Positions 25,133 through 34,969 of a stretch of 64,000 nt of DNA are shown here, piece after piece. The first letter of the stretch is position 1. Every line of letters starts with the position of its first letter. Origin of the DNA: an uncultured Dorea sp. (GTDB lineage Bacteria > Bacillota > Clostridia > Lachnospirales > Lachnospiraceae); NCBI GenBank assembly GCA_947652615.1, contig CANTDX010000002.1, positions 106,938 to 170,937 of the forward strand, in the 5' to 3' direction. The notes beneath the pieces are model-generated. The model did not search any database, was not told the DNA's origin, and worked only from the letters and a program-made list of their open reading frames with translations. A program made the translations under genes and the position numbers.

Positions 25133-27689
25133 GAATAATAACACACGGGTTCTGACAAGGATGGCGGGACGGTCGCTTAAGAGCGGCCGGCGGCAGAGTG
25201 TGACGATGATCCTGGCGGTTCTGTTGTCGGCGTTCATGCTGTTTGGTGTATTCACGGTGGGGATGACGTATTTCAAGATGCAGAGGCTTCAGAATATCCG
25301 CCTGGGCGGCGGGGAATTCGACGCGATCATGTATGGCGTGACAGATGAGCAGCTAAGAACCTGCAGGGAGAACCCGGATATCTTGAGATTCGGGGTGCAT
25401 GCCGTGTCAGGCTACATCGACGAGACGGAATATGACAATACTCCGGAGGTGACGCTCATGTGGGCGGATGAGACCTGCTGGAACGAGATCATGGCTCCGG
25501 CGAGGGAACGGGTAGAGGGGCATTATCCGGTAGAAGAGGACGAGGTCATGGTGACAGAATATGCCCTGGAGAAATGTGGATTCCATGGACTGAATGTGGG
25601 GGATACGTTCACGGCTGTCTATGGAGCCGGGGCAGTCAAATGCGAGAAGACCTTCCGGATATCGGGAATCTGGGAGGGCTTCGGAGAAAAGAGCGCGTTC
25701 TATGTGTCGGAGAAATTCTATGAACAGACGGGTTTGGATCCGGCAGATGTGGCTTCCGGAAGATTTCTGATCGATTTCCGGCAGAAATTGATCTCCCAGG
25801 AGGAGCAGGACGCATTTATCGCGTCCATGAATCTTGGCAAGCAGCAGAGATTGTTTTTTACAGTTGATTTTGCATTCTCCGTGCAGATTTTGACCGGGAT
25901 CGCAGGACTTGCGCTGGTGATCTGCCTGTGTGCGTATCTTCTGATCTATAATATCATGTATCTGTCGGTGGCGGGGAATATCCGTTATTATGGACTGCTG
26001 CAGACGATCGGTATGACAGGGAGACAGATCTGCGGGCTGATCCGAAGGCAGATGTTCCTGGTCGGCGGAATTGGTCTGGCGGGCGGCGTGCTCTTGGGAA
26101 GCGGTGTGTCATTTCTTGTAGTACCGTCTGTGGTGAAGTCGCTGGGAATCCGTATGGGGAAAGGCGGTGAGATTGCGGTGTCATTCCACCCGCTGATCCT
26201 GTTGCTGACTCTGTTGCTGACGGGAATCACCGTCTATATTGCCGGCAGGAAACCGGCGAAGATTGCGGTCACGTGTTCGCCGATGGAAGCGCTGGGGTAT
26301 CGGCCGTCGGCGGATGTGAGAAGGAGAGGACGGCTTGGCGGCAGCAGACGTAAGGCGGGGCGGCAGCCAAGGAGCGGATGCAAAGATACTGTCCGTGATA
26401 TAAGCCCGTCCGCGCGGATCTGGCGCATGGCGAAGGAGCAGATCACGAAGGATAAGAGGAAGGCCGGGATCGTGATGCTGTCCCTGGCAGCGGGGATGTC
26501 GGTGTTCCTGTGTATAGCGACGCTTCTGACCTCACAGGCGAAGAGAGAGTATAATTATAATTTCCGGGATTTTGATATGGTGGTGAAAAACAGTACCATG
26601 AGGAAGGAGGAACAGGAGGAGCGCGTCCAGATCTTCGATCAGACGGTGCTTGACCGGCTGGATGCCATCGAAGGAGTGGCAGAGACGGCGCCTCTTCGTT
26701 ATGCGGAGATCACCGTACCCTGGGAGCCTGAATTTGCCGATATGTGGATGCGGGAATTCTACGAGACCTGGATGAACATCCCTTATGAGGATGAGGTGGA
26801 AGAATATAAGGAGTTCCCGGAGAACTTCGGATCCTCGCTGGTGGGGATCAGTAAGGCTGATTTTGAGGCGCTGAATGCGGCGTCCGGGGAGCCGGTGGAT
26901 GAAGAGGAATTCCTTGAGGGCAAGACCTGTCTGTTGTACCGCGACGGGCTGGAGTTTAAGAGCAGCGATGTGACAGGGAAGTCCGTCACCTGTGCGGCGT
27001 ACGGAGACAGAACACATACGCAGACATTTGAAATCGGAGGGTTGGTTGACGTGAACGATTATACGGCGCTGCTAGGATATCCCCCGACCATCATTGTCAG
27101 CGAAGATGTGGTGAGGGAATTTGCAGAGGAACCGATCATATATAAGATCGGGATCCGATACCGGGAAGAGTATGATGCGAAGACAGAAGCCGAGATCCTC
27201 TCCGTACTGGATGCAGGCCCTCATGGCAAGGATTATTCTTATGAATCCAGGATTGAGATGAAGAAAGAGGTGGAGAAGGCGCAGGGCAATATGATGGAGA
27301 TCGGGATCGGAATCGCGCTGATCCTTGCGTTGATCGGAATGATGAATTATGTCAATACATTTGTGGGAAATATCCGGAGCAGGCGTGTGGAGATCGCTGT
27401 GCTTGAGAGTATCGGAATGACGGGCAGGCAGGTGAAGAAGATGCTGATCCTCGAGGGGCTTCTGTATGCAGGCGGCGCCTGGGTGATCACGGGCATTGCG
27501 GGAACGGCAGCGACTTACTGGATCTACCAGTCGATGAATTACACGGGAGCAGAATTTGTCATTCCGGCGGTGCCGCTTCTGTGTGCAGCGGTGATCTCGG
27601 TTTTGATCTGTATCAGTGTTCCGGCTATAGCCTATCGGGAGATTGAGAAGAAGGGGATCGTAGAGTATATCAAGATGCCGGTCTGTTGA
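25125..27689 (+). CDS. Large FtsX-domain ABC permease (BceB-like)
   Basis: This 854-residue membrane protein has one N-terminal membrane helix, a large extracellular region, a first FtsX three-helix block (about residues 270-385) and a second at the C-terminus (about 735-845), with another extracellular region between. It is longer than typical BceB (about 650 residues) and closer to the two-FtsX macrolide/peptide exporters. The ATG at 25125 overlaps the ATPase stop; the frame extends upstream only inside that gene. It ends just before a bidirectional terminator. Confidence 0.9.
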   Translation: MLKNNNTRVLTRMAGRSLKSGRRQSVTMILAVLLSAFMLFGVFTVGMTYFKMQRLQNIRLGGGEFDAIMYGVTDEQLRTCRENPDILRFGVHAVSGYIDETEYDNTPEVTLMWADETCWNEIMAPARERVEGHYPVEEDEVMVTEYALEKCGFHGLNVGDTFTAVYGAGAVKCEKTFRISGIWEGFGEKSAFYVSEKFYEQTGLDPADVASGRFLIDFRQKLISQEEQDAFIASMNLGKQQRLFFTVDFAFSVQILTGIAGLALVICLCAYLLIYNIMYLSVAGNIRYYGLLQTIGMTGRQICGLIRRQMFLVGGIGLAGGVLLGSGVSFLVVPSVVKSLGIRMGKGGEIAVSFHPLILLLTLLLTGITVYIAGRKPAKIAVTCSPMEALGYRPSADVRRRGRLGGSRRKAGRQPRSGCKDTVRDISPSARIWRMAKEQITKDKRKAGIVMLSLAAGMSVFLCIATLLTSQAKREYNYNFRDFDMVVKNSTMRKEEQEERVQIFDQTVLDRLDAIEGVAETAPLRYAEITVPWEPEFADMWMREFYETWMNIPYEDEVEEYKEFPENFGSSLVGISKADFEALNAASGEPVDEEEFLEGKTCLLYRDGLEFKSSDVTGKSVTCAAYGDRTHTQTFEIGGLVDVNDYTALLGYPPTIIVSEDVVREFAEEPIIYKIGIRYREEYDAKTEAEILSVLDAGPHGKDYSYESRIEMKKEVEKAQGNMMEIGIGIALILALIGMMNYVNTFVGNIRSRRVEIAVLESIGMTGRQVKKMLILEGLLYAGGAWVITGIAGTAATYWIYQSMNYTGAEFVIPAVPLLCAAVISVLICISVPAIAYREIEKKGIVEYIKMPVC

Positions 27690-27710
27690 TGCCGGTCCTG
27701 TAAATATAAC

Positions 27711-27743
27711 AGACTGCCGCAGAAATCTATTTTGCGGCAGTCT
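27711..27743. terminator. Bidirectional terminator between exporter and chemoreceptor genes
   Basis: AGACTGCCGCA and TGCGGCAGTCT form a perfect 11-bp GC-rich stem between convergent genes. Confidence 0.8.
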
Positions 27744-27767
27744 CAATGCATGCTATGTATGTAAAAT

Positions 27768-29459
27768 CTATCCGCGAAGCCGGAATCTTCCCACCAGATC
27801 CTTCATAAGCTGAGACTGGCTGGACAGTTCTTCGCTTGCCGCCGCGCTCTCCTGCGCGGTTGCGGAGTTGGTCTGCACCACGCTGGAGATCTGATCGATC
27901 CCCATGGTGATCTGGGCGATCGCTTCGGCCTGGGTATTGCTGGCCTCTGAGATCTGACTGATGGTATCGGCAACTTCCTCAACGCCCTTGACCGTCTGGA
28001 GCAGCGAGTTGGCTGTCTCGTCGGCGATCATGGTTCCGTTCTGTACCGCCCTCAAGGAATTCTCGATCAAGGCGGCGGTGTTCTTGGAAGCTTCCGCACT
28101 CTTGCCTGCCAGGTTGCGGACCTCATCGGCCACAACAGCGAATCCCTTGCCGGCAGTTCCGGCACGCGCTGCTTCAACGGCGGCATTCAATGCGAGGATA
28201 TTGGTCTGGAATGCGATATCTTCGATGGTCTTGATAATCTTGCCGATCTCATCGGAGCAACTGCTGATATCGTTCATGGCCTGAATCATCTCCTGCATCT
28301 TCTGGTTGCTCAGATGCATCTCATTGCCGACCGTACCGGCCATCTCATTGGCCTGGCGCGCATTCTCTGCATTCTCCTTCACCCTTGCGGATATCTCGTT
28401 GATAGTGGCCGCAAGCTCTTCCACGGAGCTTGCCTGCTCGGTGGCGCCCTGGGAGAGCGCCTGCGCTCCGCTTGATACCTGGTCGGAGCCGCTTGCCACC
28501 TGGGCCGAACTCTCGCTGATCTGCAGGATCGTGTGGTTGAGCTTCTCGGCAATTGCGCGGAAAGAGGTCAGAAGAGGCCGGAAGCCTCCGGTATATTCCG
28601 TCTCACAGGTGGAATCCACCGTAAAATCACCGGTAGCCATCTGAGCCAGAAACTTGTTCTCATCATCTATGATCATCTGAAGCTTCCGGATCAACTCACG
28701 TACCTGATCGGACAGTACGCCAAGCTCATCCTTGGAAGTATAGGAAATATCTATATCCAGATCGCCCTGAGCCATCCTGGAAGCGGCTTTTTCGATCTCG
28801 AAGATCGGAAGCTTGATTCCGCGGATGATCACGAAGGAGAAGAAGACGCCGATCAGAATAATGAGTATAATAATGCACGCCTGGAAGATGGTAGCATTCC
28901 GGTATAGCTTCTCGCTTGACAGAGTCTCTTCCTCGCTTCCGTTCAGATTGTAGGTGACGATATCGTTAAACGCACTGTTCAGAGAGTTGTAGAGTTCTAC
29001 GCAGTCCCCTTCCAGAAGGGCGCGCGCCTCGTCTGCTCTGCCCTGCTTGGCCAAAGTGACCAGCTTGTCATCCATCTGGCTGTACTGGGTCCATAATCCC
29101 ATGGCGGTATCGTAGAACTGCTGCTCTTCCTCGTCGATCATTCCTTCGTATTTGGCAAGAAGTGCGTCCATCTCGCTCTTTTCCTTCTCAAGATATTCAA
29201 GGCTTGATTTCTCGACATCATCGGAAATAGCGGTGAGATATCCCAGCTCGTTGAGCCGGACATTGGAAAGGGTGGCGGTCATGTCCCTGGCCGCATCTAC
29301 GCTGGGAAGCCAGCTCGTTGAGATGTCGCTGGTCTTCTCGTTCAGTTTCCCCATCAGATTGAAAGACAGGGCGCCGATAATAAGCATACCGATCAGTGCA
29401 ACACCTACCAGAATGTAGAGCTTCATGCTGATCTTCAGATTTTGAATTCGCTTTATCAT
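27768..29459 (-). CDS. Methyl-accepting chemotaxis protein
   Basis: This 563-residue chemoreceptor has membrane helices at about residues 12-30 and 188-210, a four-helix-bundle extracellular sensor between them, a HAMP domain and a long cytoplasmic coiled-coil domain. The highly conserved tip, which binds CheA/CheW, includes [18 protein letters not shown]. No chemotaxis or flagellar genes flank it, so it is an orphan receptor. A sigma-D-like promoter lies upstream, suggesting it belongs to the motility regulon. The ligand is not predictable. Confidence 0.93.
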   Translation of the reverse strand: MIKRIQNLKISMKLYILVGVALIGMLIIGALSFNLMGKLNEKTSDISTSWLPSVDAARDMTATLSNVRLNELGYLTAISDDVEKSSLEYLEKEKSEMDALLAKYEGMIDEEEQQFYDTAMGLWTQYSQMDDKLVTLAKQGRADEARALLEGDCVELYNSLNSAFNDIVTYNLNGSEEETLSSEKLYRNATIFQACIIILIILIGVFFSFVIIRGIKLPIFEIEKAASRMAQGDLDIDISYTSKDELGVLSDQVRELIRKLQMIIDDENKFLAQMATGDFTVDSTCETEYTGGFRPLLTSFRAIAEKLNHTILQISESSAQVASGSDQVSSGAQALSQGATEQASSVEELAATINEISARVKENAENARQANEMAGTVGNEMHLSNQKMQEMIQAMNDISSCSDEIGKIIKTIEDIAFQTNILALNAAVEAARAGTAGKGFAVVADEVRNLAGKSAEASKNTAALIENSLRAVQNGTMIADETANSLLQTVKGVEEVADTISQISEASNTQAEAIAQITMGIDQISSVVQTNSATAQESAAASEELSSQSQLMKDLVGRFRLRG

Positions 29460-29525
29460 GTCAAATGTCTCCTTTCAGTTTCATAGCTTCTTATGTATGT
29501 GACAATAAAACGAAACTTTATACAT

Positions 29526-29552
29526 ATATCGGCAGAAAACGAAAATCTGATA
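29526..29552 (-). promoter_or_regulatory. Sigma-D (sigma-28)-like promoter of the chemoreceptor gene
   Basis: On the minus strand the exact -10 element GCCGATAT lies 67 bases before the gene start. The -35 position, 15 bases upstream, is TATC and matches the TAAA consensus only partly. Confidence 0.5.
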
Positions 29553-29578
29553 AGGAAGAGTATATCAATCAGTAATCC

Positions 29579-32260
29579 TTACATCGTATCATCCTTAATC
29601 GTGTCAATAATATTTTCCCGCTGAAGCTTCCATCCCCCAACAGCATATGCCCCGACGATTGACGCCAGGATCAGGCAGGTATATCCAAGCAGGATCCCTG
29701 CGGGGGCATAGGGCAGGTATTCCGGCAGAGAGATCTCTGAGAGAGTGAGCATTGCCGCCAATACCGCGGCCTGAACCGGCAGGGAATAGATCAGAGGTTT
29801 TAATCCCAATGTGAGCCCTTCCAGAAGCAGCATCTTCCATAGCTGCCGCGGTGAGAGCCCGACCGACTTGAGCATGGCGAATTCCTGCCTTCGGTGCCGG
29901 AGATTGCCGGAGATACTTGCCCACACGTTGGAGAGCCCGATCACCGCCAGGAATGCTGTCAGGAACGTAATGACCAGATTCATAACGTGCAGTGTATTCT
30001 GTGCCATTTCCTCCCGTTCGGCAAGATTACTTAGGAGATAATCACCGCTTCCATAGTAGCTTGAGAGTACCTTCTCTAATCGTCGGGTAGTTTCCTGTAT
30101 GGATGGAAGATCATCCGACCAGAATGCGCCGCTTATATTTCGGGAAGAATTCCGGCGTCTCTCGCAGCAGGACTCTCCAAGCTCCAGCACGTGTTCCATG
30201 GGCATCACCATTGCCAGAGTGAAGTTGGACAGGCCTGTGATCGCTGCCGGCAGTTCCTCTTTATTGACCAGCTTTCCAGTAGTGAGGGTAAATGTAAAAT
30301 CACCCTCGATATCGTCATGATTTCTCTCGGTAAGGGTCATCTTCTGACCTTCCTCAAGCTTCAGAAGTTCCCGGTACAGTACGTTCCTTCTGGAGCTGTT
30401 CTCGGGATCCTTGGTGTAATTATAGACCAGGGCCTTCGACGGATCATCGTAATAGGGCTGCGGCGAGACGCCGATCTCTTCACAGTAATCGCTAAAGCAG
30501 TCTTCTTCCAGTCCGTAGATGACAGCCTGGATCCGGTATTTTCCTTCCTGCTCGATGGGAGAATATTTATTTTTCGCGATAATTTCATCCATTCCTCCAA
30601 GGTGAGTGTTGATATCCTCGGAGATATCCGAAGGATTGACCCAGACTGCGCAGGGCAGGGAATTGTGTATCAGCGTTTTATCAACTCCCGGCGTCTTCTT
30701 GAGCTCGTCGATCGCGTTCATATCCGGTGCGCGTCCGTCGCTGACAGATAAGAAGATATGACCGCTCACAGAAGGGTCTGTGCGGAAGATACCGTCGTTG
30801 GCATCCTGGACCGTGATGATGAACTGGAAGATTGCAAGCAGCAGGAAGGACATACATAAGGAGATGACAGCCATCCGGTAAGAGTGCCTTCTCGCGGCGA
30901 CGGCGTTGGCGGCGAGTTCTCCGGTAATTCCGGGGAAATGAACCCGTCTTCGTTCGATTCGTCTTCTCCTTCCCCTCTTCTCTTGGTTTTCTTCCTGCTT
31001 GAGGATCTGGATCGGCAGCTTCCGGGAGGCCTTCTTCGCAGGGATCCTTGCCGACAGCCATGCGGTCAGAAGCGACAGCAGGACAGCAGGAAGGATAGCA
31101 GGCAGGCCGAAGGTCACAACGATATCCGGGGCTTCCCGTCCGATGTCATTGGAGGCATTGATCAGCCGGAACAGCTTAAGTAGCAGGAGCCAGCCGGTGA
31201 ATACCCCAAGGGGAAGCGGGAGGGCAGTAAGTACCAGAGCTTCGGTCTGGACGGTCTTTCGGATCTGCTTTGGCGTGGCGCCGATTCCCGCAAGGGTTCC
31301 AAGCTGCATCAGCTTCTCGTTGACAGACATGACAAATGCATTGTGTATCACGAGCACGAATACCGCCACCAGAAACGCCGTAAATGTCAGGAACATCAGA
31401 GGTACGGCCAGGAAGCTCATGTGGACCGGGAAGATTCGCTCTGTGGGTTCAAAGATGCCGTAAGTGGACAACAGCCCGGTATTATAGCGCAGTACATATT
31501 TCCCGTATTCATCTTCTTCATAACCGACTGCCTTGGCGAGAGCGGGAAGCTCCCGGTAGGTGCTCCGCATAGGATCGAAGCGGAGATATACCGTGATCTC
31601 GTCATCCGGGCGGATGGAGGCTTCGTCAAGCCAGGTCATGCCGGTATAAGCGGGTACGGCGGATGAAGTGGTGGCATCCATGGAACCGACGATGGTATAA
31701 GTCTTCGTCTCATCTTCCTGGAAGATTTCGCCCTCATGAAAAAGCTCTGTATCCATACAGACCTGCCCGTTATATAGACGCTGTCCGATCGGAAGCGTGA
31801 GCGTATCTCCGATCCGGATATCCGGATGGTCTTCAAAATACTGCTTAGACAATACAATCTCTGTCTCGGATGCCGGGAGGCGCCCCTTGGTGACGGTATC
31901 CTTCTCAGGCATGGAATCCCAGTATTCCTGGCTGGCTCCGCGGAAGATAAGATAATGCCTGCGGCCGGTTCCTTGGGGGAGCTTTGCCGTGGTCCAGTCT
32001 CCCTTGATCATGACTGCGGAGACGGAAGCATAATTCTCGATCAGTTCTAATGCGGATCCGGGGGTATGATCGAATAATTCTCCGTGCCAGTCCCCATTAT
32101 GCCATTTCTCTAGTGCTACGGCATCGGTCCACATAGTATAGACCAGCCCGCTGAAAACAGACATCAAGGTGGTCATAAGGAACAGCGCGACCATAATGAT
32201 CACGCCGGAGCGTTTATTCTGCCGGAGTGTATCCCAGACATATTCGCGTAATATTTTCAT
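29579..32260 (-). CDS. Large FtsX-domain ABC permease (second exporter)
   Basis: This 893-residue membrane protein has an N-terminal helix, a large extracellular domain, a first FtsX block around residues 280-410 and a second C-terminal block around 760-885. It is the permease partner of the ATPase gene just upstream, whose stop overlaps its start by one base. It is a distant paralogue of the permease at 25125-27689, on the opposite strand. It is probably an exporter or signalling transporter for peptides or envelope-active compounds. Confidence 0.9.
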   Translation of the reverse strand: MKILREYVWDTLRQNKRSGVIIMVALFLMTTLMSVFSGLVYTMWTDAVALEKWHNGDWHGELFDHTPGSALELIENYASVSAVMIKGDWTTAKLPQGTGRRHYLIFRGASQEYWDSMPEKDTVTKGRLPASETEIVLSKQYFEDHPDIRIGDTLTLPIGQRLYNGQVCMDTELFHEGEIFQEDETKTYTIVGSMDATTSSAVPAYTGMTWLDEASIRPDDEITVYLRFDPMRSTYRELPALAKAVGYEEDEYGKYVLRYNTGLLSTYGIFEPTERIFPVHMSFLAVPLMFLTFTAFLVAVFVLVIHNAFVMSVNEKLMQLGTLAGIGATPKQIRKTVQTEALVLTALPLPLGVFTGWLLLLKLFRLINASNDIGREAPDIVVTFGLPAILPAVLLSLLTAWLSARIPAKKASRKLPIQILKQEENQEKRGRRRRIERRRVHFPGITGELAANAVAARRHSYRMAVISLCMSFLLLAIFQFIITVQDANDGIFRTDPSVSGHIFLSVSDGRAPDMNAIDELKKTPGVDKTLIHNSLPCAVWVNPSDISEDINTHLGGMDEIIAKNKYSPIEQEGKYRIQAVIYGLEEDCFSDYCEEIGVSPQPYYDDPSKALVYNYTKDPENSSRRNVLYRELLKLEEGQKMTLTERNHDDIEGDFTFTLTTGKLVNKEELPAAITGLSNFTLAMVMPMEHVLELGESCCERRRNSSRNISGAFWSDDLPSIQETTRRLEKVLSSYYGSGDYLLSNLAEREEMAQNTLHVMNLVITFLTAFLAVIGLSNVWASISGNLRHRRQEFAMLKSVGLSPRQLWKMLLLEGLTLGLKPLIYSLPVQAAVLAAMLTLSEISLPEYLPYAPAGILLGYTCLILASIVGAYAVGGWKLQRENIIDTIKDDTM

Positions 32261-32940
32261 CAGTTTGTCACCTCGTCCGATATGATTTTCCCGTCTTCCA
32301 GTGTGATGATCCGGTCGGCCTTAAGGGCGGTCTTCTCATCATGTGTGATCAGGAGTACGGTCTGTTTGTATTGCCGGTTAGACAGATGCAGCAATTCCAG
32401 TGTCTCGTCGGAATTCTTCCGGTCCAGATTGCCCGTAGGCTCATCTGCAAGGAGGATTGCCGGCTGGTAGATCAGGCTTCTTGCAATGGCAACCCGCTGC
32501 TGCTGTCCGCCGGACAGCTCCCGGGGATAGTGGGAGAGGCGGTCGGATAGTCCGAGAGTTGTCACCAGTTTGTCAAAACGGGCTTCGTCCGGCTTCTCCC
32601 CGTCCAGCAGGACGGGAAGCAGGATGTTCTTGCGCACGTTCAGAGTGGGGATCAGGTTGTAGAACTGATAGACCAGCCCCACCTTCCTGCGCCGGAATAT
32701 GGCGAGCTGTTCCAGGGTCAGGGTGGAGATGTCGGTATCCTCTACATAGATGCTGCCCTCTGTCGGCCGGTCTACCCCGCCTAACATATGGAGAAGCGTG
32801 GATTTGCCGGAGCCGGATGCGCCGATCACGGCGGTGAAGCTTCCGCGTTCGAGTTTCAGGTTGATATGGTCGAGGGCGGTGATCTGGTTGCCGCCCTGGC
32901 CGTAGGTTTTGGTGAGATTGTCACATCGCAGTATATCCAT
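32260..32940 (-). CDS. ABC exporter ATPase (second exporter)
   Basis: This 226-residue ATPase has Walker A GASGSGKST, signature LSGGQQQRV and Walker B ILLADEPTGNLD, again of the MacB/LolD type. It pairs with the overlapping downstream permease. A direct repeat of GTGACA units and a TATGAT -10 lie upstream, so the promoter is probably controlled by an OmpR-family regulator such as one of those encoded at 20781-24306. Confidence 0.93.
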   Translation of the reverse strand: MDILRCDNLTKTYGQGGNQITALDHINLKLERGSFTAVIGASGSGKSTLLHMLGGVDRPTEGSIYVEDTDISTLTLEQLAIFRRRKVGLVYQFYNLIPTLNVRKNILLPVLLDGEKPDEARFDKLVTTLGLSDRLSHYPRELSGGQQQRVAIARSLIYQPAILLADEPTGNLDRKNSDETLELLHLSNRQYKQTVLLITHDEKTALKADRIITLEDGKIISDEVTN

Positions 32941-33015
32941 AACTTAGTCATCCTCCTAGTGTTACAATGTCAGAAGGCAGCCTGAAAATAGATCTCCTTA
33001 GCCTTCTTCTCAGAT

Positions 33016-33048
33016 ATCATAGCAGAGTAATGTGACAGGAAAGTGACA
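33016..33048 (-). promoter_or_regulatory. Promoter with OmpR-family direct repeats for the second exporter
   Basis: Read on the minus strand, TGTCAC, five bases and TGTCAC are followed ten bases later by a TATGAT -10 element. The repeats are spaced 11 bases, as for WalR/PhoP-type sites, and take the place of a normal -35 box. Confidence 0.5.
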
Positions 33049-33091
33049 TTTTGCAATTTGTTGTGGAAAACCTTGCACCAGTCATAGAAGA

Positions 33092-33128
33092 GGTGTAGAA
33101 TCTTTTGGATAACGAAGGATTTTACACC
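33092..33128 (+). promoter_or_regulatory. Inverted repeat before the PucR regulator
   Basis: GGTGTAGAATC and GATTTTACACC form an 11-bp inverted repeat (one G-T pair) with a 15-base loop, followed by TTTTAG. It may be an operator, a leader hairpin or a weak terminator. Confidence 0.4.
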
Positions 33129-33160
33129 TTTTAGATGTAAGAAGAAGGCGGGGAATAGCA

Positions 33161-34795
33161 GTGCTTAAGTTAAGAGAGATATTGTCCATGCCGGTGTTCC
33201 GGGATTTCCGAGTGGTTGCCGGGGCAGGCGGGATAGACAGAGAGGTGGGGACCGTCAGCGTGATGGACGCCCCGGATATATACAAATGGATGAAAGGCGG
33301 AGAATTCCTGATCACCACGGGATATGCGGTGAAGGACCGCCCGGAGTACATTCGGTCGCTGATCATCAACCTGGATAAAGGCGGCGCGGCGGCCCTGGGC
33401 GTCAAATTCGACCGCTTTATCCATGAGTTTCCGGCGGATGCCCTTGAGGCGGCGGATGAGCTGGACTTTCCGATCGTATCGATCCCTTATGAATTCGCAT
33501 TTACAGATGTGATCAATCCCGTGCTGTGGGAGGTGGTGGACAAGCAGGCGAGGAAATTGCTTTACTCCGAGAGCATTCATGAGGCGTTCACCAGGATGGT
33601 GCTCAAGGATGAAGAGATTCCGGCGATCCTTGCGTTCTTGAGAAAGCACATTCACAGGGAGACGGCATTTATTGATCTGCGTTTCTCCAAAGTGTATTTT
33701 GCGTCGGAGACGGACGAGGGCTGCAGTATCTATCAGGAGTGGAACCAGTGGGATGTGGATGCGGGCAATATTACGGAGCGGACAGCGGGGTATGATTTCT
33801 ACCGGATGCATATCAACGAAGAGGAGTACGGGCATATTATCTTAGGAGAGCGGCTTGAGGGCTTTGATGAGTTCTTTCAGGATTACTATCAGATCGCGAT
33901 CGAGCAGGCGGGGATCATCCTGACGCTTAAGATCCAGAAGCAGATGGCGACGGCGCAGATAGAGACGGAGTACAGGGAACAATTTGTCCAGGATATTCTG
34001 ACAGGGAATATCAGATCAAAGGAGGAGATCATCAACCGGGGTCGGATCTACAACTGGGATTTTCATTTTGGGGGCATTGCAGTCGTCGTTGATATTGACC
34101 GTTTTAAGGAGCAATACCTGCAGGAGCTTGACAGGGAGAGGATCCGCAGGCTTGATGAGATCATGAGGCGGATCCTGAATATCAGTAAGCGGATCGTTAA
34201 GAAGGAGTTCCCGCATTATGTGTACAGCAGGATGAGTGACCAGATCGCATTTGTGATCTCGGAGACTTATGGTAAGAGAAGCAGATTCATGGAGAGGATC
34301 AAGAATGTCTTCGGGGAAGTGAAGGAAGAGATTCACCGGGCATCGGCATTTACGGCGACGGTCGGCGTCGGCAATTACAGGAAGGATATCGCGCAGATCC
34401 ATGACAGTTGGGAGGAGGCGAAGAAGTCGGTCGTCATCTCGAGGAATATGCTGCGGGAAGATGTGATATCGGTCTACGATGAGCTGGGTGTGTACAAGCT
34501 GCTGTCATTGGTCAGCGCGAGTGAGGAGGCCAAAGAGTTCCAGTATCTATATGTCCAGAGGATCAAGGCGTATGATCTGTGGCATCATACGGAGCTTCTG
34601 GAAACGGCGATGGTTCTGGCAGCCTGCGGATGGAATCTGAAAGAGGCGTCCGAGAAGCTGTATATCCATTATAATTCGATGAAATACCGTTACCGGAAGA
34701 TCTGCCAGATCTTGGAAATGAATCTTCAGGAGCAGGAACAAAGGCTGAACCTGGAGCTTGCGCTGAAGCTGTATCAGATCCGTGCCCTCTCATAG
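33161..34795 (+). CDS. PucR-family transcriptional regulator
   Basis: This 544-residue regulator has an N-terminal PucR sensor domain (about residues 5-125), a central GGDEF-like CdaR region and a C-terminal helix-turn-helix (MVLAACGWNLKEASEKLYIHYNSMKYR). The family activates purine, amino-acid or sugar-acid catabolic genes. It starts with GTG after a GGCGGGG ribosome binding site. The amidohydrolase, peptidase and membrane-protein genes that follow on the same strand are its probable targets, with a promoter in the 174-base gap. Confidence 0.9.
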   Translation: MLKLREILSMPVFRDFRVVAGAGGIDREVGTVSVMDAPDIYKWMKGGEFLITTGYAVKDRPEYIRSLIINLDKGGAAALGVKFDRFIHEFPADALEAADELDFPIVSIPYEFAFTDVINPVLWEVVDKQARKLLYSESIHEAFTRMVLKDEEIPAILAFLRKHIHRETAFIDLRFSKVYFASETDEGCSIYQEWNQWDVDAGNITERTAGYDFYRMHINEEEYGHIILGERLEGFDEFFQDYYQIAIEQAGIILTLKIQKQMATAQIETEYREQFVQDILTGNIRSKEEIINRGRIYNWDFHFGGIAVVVDIDRFKEQYLQELDRERIRRLDEIMRRILNISKRIVKKEFPHYVYSRMSDQIAFVISETYGKRSRFMERIKNVFGEVKEEIHRASAFTATVGVGNYRKDIAQIHDSWEEAKKSVVISRNMLREDVISVYDELGVYKLLSLVSASEEAKEFQYLYVQRIKAYDLWHHTELLETAMVLAACGWNLKEASEKLYIHYNSMKYRYRKICQILEMNLQEQEQRLNLELALKLYQIRALS

Positions 34796-34886
34796 AGATC
34801 CCTGTTCTTGGCCATGCGAGTCCTAATCAGGAAGAGATTGTACTTATAGGACAATAAAAGGGCGAAAGTCTAGTACCCTATAGATG

Positions 34887-34915
34887 ATGATATTATAGAC
34901 CTGCGCTGATATAAT
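34887..34915 (+). promoter_or_regulatory. Promoter of the amidohydrolase operon
   Basis: A consensus TATAAT is preceded, with a 17-base spacer, by the weak -35 ATGATA. A poor -35 fits an activator-dependent promoter, possibly PucR-controlled. Confidence 0.5.
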
Positions 34916-34969
34916 GAACTGGACATGTAACGGTAGTTTAATGTACTGGTTCGAAAAGGAGGTACAGAT

